Shown here one piece after another: positions 31,354 through 39,900 of a DNA stretch of 64,000 nucleotides. Each line of letters starts with the position of its first letter. The stretch's first letter is position 1. A program made the translations under genes and the position numbers. The notes beneath the pieces are model-generated. The model did not search any database and had not been told where the DNA came from. It was given only the letters and a program-made list of their open reading frames with translations. This stretch comes from Epithemia pelagica (lineage: Eukaryota; Bacillariophyta; Bacillariophyceae; Surirellales; Surirellaceae), in contig OX337228.1 in assembly GCA_946965045.2 (NCBI GenBank), positions 248,001-312,000 on the forward strand. The letters run 5' to 3'.

Positions 31354-32120
31354 GTTAGCCAGAATGATACCTGGAGTTACAGTCACGAACGTGGAGGCTG
31401 GATCAGGATGGTCAATCCGAGAAACAAAAAGAACAAACCCAGCGAGACAGCAACTGCCAACAACCAAAGAAGACCCAAACAAACTCGAACTACACAAAGA
31501 AAGAGAGATGGTATTACCGGTAGCAGAACACCACAACGAGACTCTCTCTTCTTCTTCAATCTCTCATGGGGCAAATAAAAAAGGGGTTCTCTGCCGTGAT
31601 GGAACAGGAGCAAAGTTTTTGGGGGCCATTGTGTCTATTTCGGGGTAGGGTAACTTTCTGGTGTGACGTGTCTTCGATTGGACACTAGACTCACGACCTC
31701 TTCCGAAGAGGGATACAGAGGGGTATTACCCCCATTAAATGGGGGAGAGGAAACATGACCCTCCGTCGAGCCAGCCAATCGTCCGTGGGCGCGCACAACG
31801 GACCGTTTGCTGGTCTGTCCGTTCTTTTACATCCATCGAGAGCGTAGATGCAAAAGTTACTCCTAGGTGTATCCCTCTAATTTATTCAGTTTCGCCGCGC
31901 CAATTGCAACCATGCCACCAAGTCCTTTGCAGCGAACGTGGAGCATCCTCCGGAAAACCCCAAGCTCCAGAAGCTAAGGTGGCTTACAATACTTGTCTTC
32001 CACTTGGACGGGTCGCGGGTCATCCAAGCAGGACATCACCAACACAAGCCAACCGACCGACCAGCAAGACAGATGCAGAATATTAGAGGTAGGACACAAA
32101 CAGAACAAAACAAAAGGAAA
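31354..32120. promoter_or_regulatory. upstream region of coiled-coil fragment and Gag-domain ORF, unit C
   Basis: Practically identical to 24618-25384 of unit B, with the GGGGTATTACCCCC block near 31724 and the full Gag leader (about 31920-32120). No coding capacity recognised. Confidence 0.45.
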
Positions 32121-32333
32121 ATGGCTGCTGACCTCAATGCCTACCTACAAGACACCCTCTTGATCAAAGAACATGTGGTCAGGTCGGCGCTCAACTCACA
32201 TGGCCTGGAGTCATTTGCTGACTTGGAAGCGATCTCAGAGAACGACAGCGTTGTGCGTCTTCCCCTCAAAAAGGAATACTTGAGCCTCCTCAAGTTGATC
32301 CTATCGATATTACCAACTATTGTATATCCGTAA
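32121..32333 (+). pseudogene. truncated Gag-domain ORF, unit C
   Basis: 70 residues starting MAADLNAYLQD, the same protein as in unit B. Tail-to-tail with the nuclease-kinase gene, about 130 bp apart. Confidence 0.5.
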
Positions 32334-32464
32334 TAAGACAAAGAGAATGCTCAGCTTTACTCTCCTTCGTACTCTAGTGTGTTCCAGCGCAACACAAGTG
32401 GTCTTCTCACGGGCCGAAACGAGACGTTGGTAAATGTTGTCCAATAATCGGAATCACACAGAAT

Positions 32465-34486
32465 TCAAGAGTGAGAAATATTCTTTGGCATCAAAATGGC
32501 CATTTGCTTGTCGACAATGGCTTGCAACTTCTTATGCGTGGTTTCCTCTCGATGCTCTTCGAGTGATCCCAAGTCACTCAGAAATAATTCGCCTTTGGAA
32601 TCTACGAGCACGTGTCGCCAGCGAATGTCGTCATTTTTATACCGATAGCCTTGTGTGGCAAATCGATACAATTCTTGTTTCACCTTTGTTTTGAATGAAT
32701 CGCGACGCTTGACCTGCTTTCCATAGGGCATCACCAAACAAGGGCGTCCGCCCAGATCCACCGCATTGACATCAGGAAATCGATCCTTGTAGAGCTCTCC
32801 CCAACGGACAGCCTCCCCGTCTGCCATTTCTCGAAGTTTCTCAACCGTCCTGTTTTCCTCCTCTTCCCTTGCCGATTCGGTGGATTTTTGGGAAGGCTCA
32901 ACATGAAAACACTTCAATGCGCAAACCCGGCAACTGGAATTGCAGGCAAGAATCACCGATGCATGGCTTCCAACTCCCAGTTCACCCAAGAGGTAGAATA
33001 TCTGCGACGAAGGAGGCGGAAATTGCATGCAATCGGCAGAGAACGGTTTCGTCGTATTCTTAATGCAGGAAGGTGTCTGGACCCAATCGTAGAAGTTCTT
33101 GCCAACCTTACAAACAACCCTTTTTCCGAGATACTCACCATGGTCAATGTCTGGGATATCGGTAGCAACGTTGGACTGAACTTTTTGGAAAGCCATTTCA
33201 ATGGCTTGAAGAAGAAAAGGAAAGACATATCCATTCTCAAATACTTGTGAGTAATAAACAACTGGGTCCACCTGTTTTTCTTTGTAAGCCTCCTTCTTAG
33301 TGTCATCGGCGTCTTTCAAGAACTTCGAGGCAGAAAAGGTCTCGCGAATTGGGCTAAAGGTCTGGTCTTTGCAATTTTCAGGAACTTTCTGCATTCTGGG
33401 AGGCGGCTTTTTGTTCGTAGAAAGTGTTGTCTTTACTTTTTCCAGAATCTCCTTATGCGCACTGTCATTGTCAAAACTCTCCAATGAAGCAAGAACCATC
33501 TTGTTGTACGTCATGACTGCCCCAAGGGGTTGCTGGATGCCTGTGCTTCTCATTGCCAGCAAGTACGACCAGATCTGACCGGCCGTGTTCTCGGATGTAA
33601 AGACCTTATCGTTGTGGTTTCCATCTCGCGCATCCGGACTCTTCACTTCAACGGCAAATAGTATCTTTCCCTTGATTCGGAGCACAACAACAATGTCCGG
33701 TTTCATCAAAAAAATTGAAATCTCCGTGTTCACACGAGCCTCAGCCAGGTTTAAACAGCCGAGAGCATCTTCAACCATGCTCACACACAACCGTTGAACC
33801 CCGAATTCGTTGGAGTAATCGAAATTATCTCCTTGTCGATATCGAGATCTTGAGGCTCCCAAGACACTTGGAATCAGTTTATTGTCGGCATTGTCGGTAC
33901 AGACGGGAATGCGAACGTGAGATGGATGCACATAGTGTCCATTATGGACCAAAATCTTGGCCTTTGGTATTTTAAGATACCCATCGACACTTTCTCGTTT
34001 TTTCTTGTCATAATAATTTATTTTTCGGGAGTTTCCCGAGACACTGGGTGTCACGTTCTTGTTCAAGGTCAGACCAGGAAGCCTAAAGTTTTTCTTCGTA
34101 TCAAGGTACGTTTGCTCGATGGACGTTTGACGAAGGTCTTCGGTTGCTGCCAATTCCTTATCTTTTTCTGCAATTGTCACTTCCAGTTGCAAGTTTCTTT
34201 GAATTATTTCATCGTTTCTTTGCATTATTTCATCGTTTCTTTGCATTATTTCATCGTTTCTTCGAATTATTTGATCCATTTTCATTGTCTCGCGCAATGT
34301 ATATATCTTCAAACGTAGATTTTCTACTTCGTCAAGGACGCCACGAATCTCACTAGTGAGCAACCCCCGTGTCTCTGCCGCGCTCCAAAGCTCTTGATAC
34401 AGTTTCCGTTTCTTTGCCATCTCCTCCGCCTCGCCGTCGCTTGGGTAGTCTTTTTGCACGCGCTTTGCCCCATTTGTTTCGCTCAT
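32465..34486 (-). CDS. PD-(D/E)XK nuclease plus kinase-like protein, unit C (intact copy)
   Basis: 673 residues from MSETNG at 34486, the only copy with no visible defect. N-terminal coiled coil with NDEIMQR heptads (about 73-98). PD-(D/E)XK nuclease with Asp264, Glu280, Lys282 and Gln304. A spacer of about 150 residues rich in Lys. Kinase-like domain with glycine loop GELGVGSHASV, Lys525, catalytic-loop-like DDIRWRH (Asp620; the usual Asn position is His625) and DxG as SDLGS (Asp638). The non-standard catalytic loop resembles Crinkler-type kinases more than ordinary protein kinases. No signal peptide or membrane segment. Divergent from the intact NTPase gene at 35423, so this pair is the best candidate for a working unit. 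DNA cleavage and phosphotransfer are inferences from motifs. Confidence 0.85.
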   Translation of the reverse strand: MSETNGAKRVQKDYPSDGEAEEMAKKRKLYQELWSAAETRGLLTSEIRGVLDEVENLRLKIYTLRETMKMDQIIRRNDEIMQRNDEIMQRNDEIIQRNLQLEVTIAEKDKELAATEDLRQTSIEQTYLDTKKNFRLPGLTLNKNVTPSVSGNSRKINYYDKKKRESVDGYLKIPKAKILVHNGHYVHPSHVRIPVCTDNADNKLIPSVLGASRSRYRQGDNFDYSNEFGVQRLCVSMVEDALGCLNLAEARVNTEISIFLMKPDIVVVLRIKGKILFAVEVKSPDARDGNHNDKVFTSENTAGQIWSYLLAMRSTGIQQPLGAVMTYNKMVLASLESFDNDSAHKEILEKVKTTLSTNKKPPPRMQKVPENCKDQTFSPIRETFSASKFLKDADDTKKEAYKEKQVDPVVYYSQVFENGYVFPFLLQAIEMAFQKVQSNVATDIPDIDHGEYLGKRVVCKVGKNFYDWVQTPSCIKNTTKPFSADCMQFPPPSSQIFYLLGELGVGSHASVILACNSSCRVCALKCFHVEPSQKSTESAREEEENRTVEKLREMADGEAVRWGELYKDRFPDVNAVDLGGRPCLVMPYGKQVKRRDSFKTKVKQELYRFATQGYRYKNDDIRWRHVLVDSKGELFLSDLGSLEEHREETTHKKLQAIVDKQMAILMPKNISHS

Positions 34487-35422
34487 AATGGTAGTTGTTC
34501 TTGTGCGAGTCGGATCGCAAGGCTCAACCTCCAACGTTTGCTGCTGCGGAGAAGAAGGTTGATGATGTGATAATTCTCTTCTGTACAAACACACGCACAC
34601 ACACACCACACACACATTTAGTGGGGTGGAGGCATCAGGCCAATGCTTACAAGCTGCCAATCCAATCTGGAGCGCCAATTGGCTAGAAAGGGGATGAGCT
34701 GCCGCGCCTACCCGCTAGCTAGGGTACGGTCGACCGACTGCCCTGGCTCGGAATAGAAGTTACTCCGTATAACCTTACCAATCCAAAACAAGAACCCGCG
34801 CTGCCCCCCCCAAGACCCCCACCACTCCCCCCAAATGTACTTCGTACTAAATCTGTTTGAAAGAAAGACATGCCGTTTACTCTCATTAGAGTTAGGGGGA
34901 CCGTTGTAGTCGAACGCCGGCCTGCCTAATTCGAAACTCTACAGGCATATCTCTATTGTACACTTTTTTAGACGGATTGGGGACAGCCAATCCTGGATTG
35001 GCTGAATCCGGAAAGCCAAATACCCGGATGTGTGACGTAAAGATGACGTTCTATGATGACGCGTAACGCTCACGGATTGGAGTAAGCAATGGCCTCAGTC
35101 TCTCCGTATTGTGGATAGTATTGTAGTTTGTAGAGTGGTGAAGAAAAGGGGGAGGGCAGAAGTTTGGGGCAATTGGGGTGAAGAATCGATTTAGCAGCGA
35201 AACAGGCCGCCTTCCGTTTCGCGGCTCCAATGGCAACCATGCACCCGAAAGTCCTTTGCAGCGAACCAGTGAATGTGGAGCATTCTCCGGGTCCCCAAAA
35301 GCGCCAAAAGCGCCAGAAGCGTGGCTTACAATTGTCTTCCACAATGACGGGTGGGTCATCCAAGCAGCAGGACACCACCCACACAAGCCTACCGTTGATC
35401 ACCGACCAAGACAGGAGTCGAA
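34487..35422. promoter_or_regulatory. shared divergent upstream region and NTPase leader, unit C
   Basis: Same order of elements as unit B: CA-repeat leader about 34584-34619, ATTGG/CCAAT cluster about 34974-35002, TGACGT at 35033-35038, TGACGT at 35044-35049, TGACGC at 35057-35062, and an NTPase leader about 35225-35422 with GCGCCAAA at 35301-35308. One ATTGG box next to the last TGACGC is shortened compared with A and B. Confidence 0.55.
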
Positions 35423-37639
35423 ATGAGTCCCCAAAAGTACGAGAATAAAGACCAGATGGTTCTTGAATCTTTGAAGCAAAATCTTGAATATTTGAAGAAA
35501 AAAGGAATGCACAATGCTGTGGCCCAAGTCATGAATACTATAGCGGCGGAATCCAAAGAATCATCGCAGAAGGAAATAGATGAGAAGGAATCGCATAGTC
35601 CGGGCGAAACGAATGCCCGAGAGCGATTTCTCCAAGAGGATGACGACAAGGCTCGAGCTGAATGGGGTATACCGGATACGGAGAACCTGCAGCGACGGTT
35701 CCACTCGCTTCCACCACCTACGGAGCCGCAGCAATGGATTGGTCGATCTTCGGCCGAACGAGTCGTCAGTGAAGTTGTGTTGCAAAATTTCCATCAACGA
35801 TTATCGACGAATCATGCCGATTTCACATTCCTGGTCGCCTCGGGGCATGTCCGGAGTGGGAAGACTCGCACCGGAATGGAAACACCCCGAATCGTCCAGA
35901 ATTTTTGCGAGGCAGAGCTCACTCGCAAAAATGTAAACACTGCAAAGCCAGTCTACCTCCGAATTGATTTCCTCAATGGTGCTCGATTTAATAGGCAGTT
36001 TGACTCCCCTTCTCGGTCCATCAGCGAGGCACTCGGGGCTCGTCTCATTTCGGCCTTTTATGAAAAAATCGCGTTGCAGAACGGTGTGACTCACGATGTT
36101 GCGCTCCAGCACATTGTCACGCACATTAGAAATACTCACCCAGATCGTAATTTGATTGTCCCGATTGTGATCCACTTTGATGAGCATGGGGCTTTTATTG
36201 ACGACATGAACAAGGTTGTCTCGAATCGCGGTCAACCTGGAAAGGACTATTTTCTTGGTATGCTCCAGTTGATTGGATCTGCCGCAACAACAAATGAAGG
36301 ATATCTCTCTGCCTATCACAAAATGGGTGCCTATTTTCTTGTTCCGATTACGACAGGAACCTCTCATTCGGCTGCAAATTTTGATAGAGCGAGCCGCTAC
36401 AAGATTTGGCCAGTCCCCCTACCTGTATTGACATTTGACGAATCCCTGTTGTTGGCAGAATCTTGTTTGGAAGTGACGGGCCTGGAGCCTGACGAGATTT
36501 GTACCACGTTGAACGACGCCATGTTCCGAATCGCGTTGGGTGACACGGGTGGGCTTCCGGGCCTCGTTTTCTTCTTATCGACTAGGAAGCTACGAGACCT
36601 ATCATACGTGGAGCACCTACACAATCGAACCAAGTCTTACATTGCCGGAAATTGGAATCATCGGTGGGCAGCTATAACCTCAGTCTGCTTGGCACGACCG
36701 CGCGTGACAAATACAACGGTCCTCATGACAGAATACAAGCACCCAACTTTAGCAAGCGTCTTGTACGGCACGAGAGATGATTTTCTAAAAGTGCATCCAA
36801 GTTTAAATCCTGACATGGCTGCGATTGCCTACACTGTTCAAGACGCTTTGGATGGAGGGACAGTATTTTGGCAAGCGGATGGAGAAATCGGCCTAGCACC
36901 AGCTCTTCTTTCCAAATTCAATGGCGGAGAAGGAATGTTCAACCCAATCCTCACTCGACAAATATCGTCGTCACAAGAATGGACATGGCAATATTTTGAG
37001 TCGGCCCATTTGCTCTACCTTGCCGCGATCATGGCCGCTCTTGTCAAGGAAAGGAGACGTTTCAGCAACATTACGCTTGGAACGCTTCTTCGAAGTTCGA
37101 GTCCCCGTGAGTCCAGTATCCTCTCTGAAGCGTTGCAGCTACCAGCAAAATTTGATGGCGGAAAATTCACAAGGGACGCAACGCAATGCATCCCAAGAAT
37201 GAATGCAAAGAAAGGAAGCCAAATTAAGGTTTCTCTCGACGATTTCGAAACTGTACATCTGGCCATGGAAGGGACACCAATTGTCGACGGCTACCTTAAT
37301 TTACGTCTTGGGGCAGCGTCATCATCGGACATTGCCACCAAGACATTGTTTATTCAATACAAGCACAGCGGACTTGAGAGTCAATCATCCGCCGTACATA
37401 TTTCACATATGAATCACGAAGTCAACAAGCTGGCTGTCCGTCTGAATAAACATGGATGGCCGCAGGACCGAGGGTGGATCTTTCTGTGGGTCACAAACCG
37501 GGATGTTGTACAAGACTGTGTTCCAGATCAACGTCTTCTTTGGGTGGACAAGACCTCGCTCTCGAAACATGCCCCTTTGCTAGGAACTCGAGGCTTGGTG
37601 CCCTTGGAACAGCTACGGGAGGTGGATCACAAGGAATGA
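35423..37639 (+). CDS. P-loop NTPase with nuclease-like C-terminus, unit C copy
   Basis: 738 residues, intact. Residues about 11-44 form a LisH-like helical module containing a short internal repeat (ESLKQNLEYLKKKG). Walker A is at 141-148 (GHVRSGKT), Walker B at about 246-255 with Asp253-Glu254, sensor-like PITTGT at 308-313. A helical middle region follows, then the nuclease-like signature with Asp622 (PIVDGYLN), Gln645 and Lys647 (FIQYK). No membrane segment or signal peptide. Its middle and C-terminal parts match copy D (FYEKIALQ, AKFDGGKFTRDAT) better than unit B, although the rest of unit C is almost identical to unit B. With 32465-34486 it forms the only complete divergent pair. Confidence 0.85.
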   Translation: MSPQKYENKDQMVLESLKQNLEYLKKKGMHNAVAQVMNTIAAESKESSQKEIDEKESHSPGETNARERFLQEDDDKARAEWGIPDTENLQRRFHSLPPPTEPQQWIGRSSAERVVSEVVLQNFHQRLSTNHADFTFLVASGHVRSGKTRTGMETPRIVQNFCEAELTRKNVNTAKPVYLRIDFLNGARFNRQFDSPSRSISEALGARLISAFYEKIALQNGVTHDVALQHIVTHIRNTHPDRNLIVPIVIHFDEHGAFIDDMNKVVSNRGQPGKDYFLGMLQLIGSAATTNEGYLSAYHKMGAYFLVPITTGTSHSAANFDRASRYKIWPVPLPVLTFDESLLLAESCLEVTGLEPDEICTTLNDAMFRIALGDTGGLPGLVFFLSTRKLRDLSYVEHLHNRTKSYIAGNWNHRWAAITSVCLARPRVTNTTVLMTEYKHPTLASVLYGTRDDFLKVHPSLNPDMAAIAYTVQDALDGGTVFWQADGEIGLAPALLSKFNGGEGMFNPILTRQISSSQEWTWQYFESAHLLYLAAIMAALVKERRRFSNITLGTLLRSSSPRESSILSEALQLPAKFDGGKFTRDATQCIPRMNAKKGSQIKVSLDDFETVHLAMEGTPIVDGYLNLRLGAASSSDIATKTLFIQYKHSGLESQSSAVHISHMNHEVNKLAVRLNKHGWPQDRGWIFLWVTNRDVVQDCVPDQRLLWVDKTSLSKHAPLLGTRGLVPLEQLREVDHKE

Positions 37640-37674
37640 AATCAATCGCTTGGAGATTAAATCTATCTGGTTTG

Positions 37675-38282
37675 GGTTTGTCCCGCAATGGAACCATTAT
37701 ATATACAATGGACATTGATAGCTTGAGCCAGGCGTTTGCGGATACTTGGAGCCGTGGAAAGTGGAACTATGGGAGAACGAGAGAGGCAAAGATTGGCAAG
37801 AGAGCACGGTGGCACTCGAAACGGTCTCGACGATAGATGCCAATGGAAAGGATCTTTATATAGAGTTCTATCCTATACTTCCAAGGACACAAGGAGGGAT
37901 GGACGACAGAGAGTGAGAAGGAATTGGGATTGTTCTAGTACCTGTTTTGGTTTTCTTGTGTTTGTTGCCTGGTGTGGTTTGTATTGTATTAGGACGTGGC
38001 ACACGCACGACCACTAATACTCCCACTAATACTGGGACTGACTTGGCGAACCGAACATTGTCCCAACACGGGTGTCTGTGTCTGATGGTGATGATGATCA
38101 TGAGTGGTGGTTGTAGTCAAGGCGACGGTAGTTGTGGTCCTGGTCGTTGGTGTGGCACTCGCATCGTTGGGGGTGCTGTTGGTGGTTCCTCGTTCGCTTT
38201 CCGGTGGTGTGGTGGTGGCGGTGGAGGAGGAGGTACTCCTAGTATTAGTGCTAGGTGCATTGTCGGGACTCTTGTGGTGGGG
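37675..38282 (-). pseudogene. captured 3' end of the E2F gene
   Basis: Downstream of the unit C NTPase the sequence matches 50283-50885, that is the spacer and the last part of the E2F coding sequence. The copied stop codon is at 37989-37991, and the copied C-terminal residues include HDHHHHQTQTPVLGQ and SPSISGSISGRACATS. At 38282 (GTGGTGGGG) the match ends abruptly and the unit-type sequence GAAGAGGGATACAGAGG starts. This is a segmental-duplication junction between unit C and copy D, not a gene. Confidence 0.85.
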
Positions 38283-38500
38283 GAAGAGGGATACAGAGGG
38301 GTATTACCCCCATTAAATGGGGGAGAGGAAACATGACCGTCCATCGAGCCAGCCAATCGTCCGTGGGCGCGCACAACGGACCGTTTGCTGGTCTGTCCGC
38401 TCTTTTACATCCATCGAGAGCGTAGATGCAAAAGTTACTCCTAAGTGTATCCCTCTAATTTATTCAGTTTCGCCGCGCCTATTGCAACCATGCCACCAAG
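38283..38500 (+). repeat. left part of the copy D leader
   Basis: Matches about 24966-25190 and 31702-31926 (leader of the Gag-domain ORFs), including the GGGGTATTACCCCC block near 38297, and stops at ACCAAG (38495-38500). The match continues at 47298 (TTTGCAGCGAACGTGG from 47301), so the leader is split by the 8.8-kb segment in between. Confidence 0.85.
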
Positions 38501-38660
38501 AAGGGCGTAGGAGAGGTCAGAGAAAAAGGGGTAGGAAGAAAAGATTCCAGGGAAGGCGAAAGCAGAAAGCCGTTGGTAGTAGAGCGGCGAAGAACAGGGG
38601 GAGGGAGGAAACTTTCGGGGCAGTGGGTGAAAAAGAAAGAGATCGATAGAGAAGATCAAA

Positions 38661-39431
38661 GCTGTACTCCTACTGGGTAGGAGTAGAAAGTAGGAAGGCA
38701 TTCGTAAGGTTAGTATATGTAGTGTGCATGATGAAGGAAACACTACGTAAATTGTACAGCTACCTACTCCAAATTACTCCTAGGAGTACCTTGTAGAGTT
38801 GCTCATTTTTTCTGTCTAAGCTATCATTAATAAAGTCCACATAGGCAGCACTTCGTATCCCAAGTCGCACGCATGCACCACTTTCATGCCGTCGCGACCA
38901 TCTCAGAAACCCAAAAACTCACTATAAGCCAAACAGTGGAAAGAGTTTTTGGTTAAATAACAGGGTCGTTTGGCATCAAATTTCACTCTTGAGCATCTCT
39001 TCTCCATTGGAAGCCCAAAACGGAGTCCATATCATGTATGTAACTCTGATGTAAGTATGCAAAAACTTTCTTCTATGTATCCAAATTGGATCCCCGACCT
39101 TGCATCAGAGTTACAATATTGTTTTTCATGCCCGTAAGTCCAACTGAAACTGCCTCCAAATTATGAGGAAAAAACCCATGTCACGCTCGGCTTCCGTCCG
39201 AGATGGCATACTCACAATATTAATATTTCTACGTCTACGAATGTAGTATTACACAGTAGTTGCATGTTAATCGACAATTCCAAACTCTCCCTTCGACTCA
39301 ATGAGATTGGGCCTCTCTCATCTTTTACAAGACGTCTCTTTATTTTGTAATGACCCGATTGACACATCCATCCAATCAATCGTCCCACTTTATCATAACG
39401 AGCCTCACGGTTTGATTGTGTCGACAGAGCC
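38661..39431. other. gene-poor stretch inside the 8.8-kb insertion
   Basis: No coding sequence recognised. It contains the perfect palindrome TACTCCTAGGAGTA near 38774 and related TACTCCTA words that recur at about 25120, 38436 and 55319. AT-rich DNA leads up to the Pro-rich ORF at 39432. Confidence 0.4.
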
Positions 39432-39900
39432 ATGAGAACTCGATCTCAAGCCACGACGAAACTAGGGGAAGAACCAGCAGCCACTCCAACAGAACCTGAG
39501 ACCCCTCCACCTCCTCTTCGCCGCTCCTCCCGAATTGCTAAAGACCCTCCACCTCCCAAGGAACCTCCAGTCCCTTGCAAGGAACCTCCAACCCCTTCCG
39601 AAGATCCTCCAGCACCTCCCAAAGAGCGTCCTGTCCCTCCCAAGGACCTCCCGCCCCTTCACACCCTCTTTGCCGATCGTCCCGAATTGCTGAAGACTTA
39701 CCACCATCTCCCAATCTTCAAACTCGAGCCACGCGCCTGAACAAAGGCACGACGGTATCCAATAGTTATGTCGAAAGGGAAAGGATTGCCAAGATTCGTA
39801 AGCAATTCAAACACCACTACAAGAAGCCGTGCTCCGTTTTTGGTCTCGAAAGAGAGGCCCGTTATCGCGGTGGTTTTTTTTTTCTGTCTAAATTGCGAAT
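39432..39900 (+). pseudogene. Pro-rich N-terminal region of the 39901 gene, frame-broken or spliced
   Basis: ATG 39432 opens a 102-codon frame starting MRTRSQATTKLGEE, with a basic LRRSSRIAKD motif and Pro/Glu-rich repeats (PPAPPKE, PPVPCKE). A second LCRSSRIAED motif of the same kind lies in another frame at about 39652 and continues through LNKGTTVSNSYVERERIAK to about 39870. Then a run of ten T residues and stops in all frames separate it from the frame opening at 39901. This is best explained by a 5' exon region with an intron near 39870-39980 plus one frameshift, or by a decaying gene. The exact model cannot be settled by eye. Confidence 0.35.

Larger units (their letters stand above)
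30933..37674 (+). repeat. tandem unit C
   Basis: Third direct repeat, about 6.7 kb, the only one without insertion or lesion in its two main genes. To its right the original downstream sequence (GGTTTGGGTTTGTCCCGC), shared with copy D, continues into the captured E2F fragment. Confidence 0.85.
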
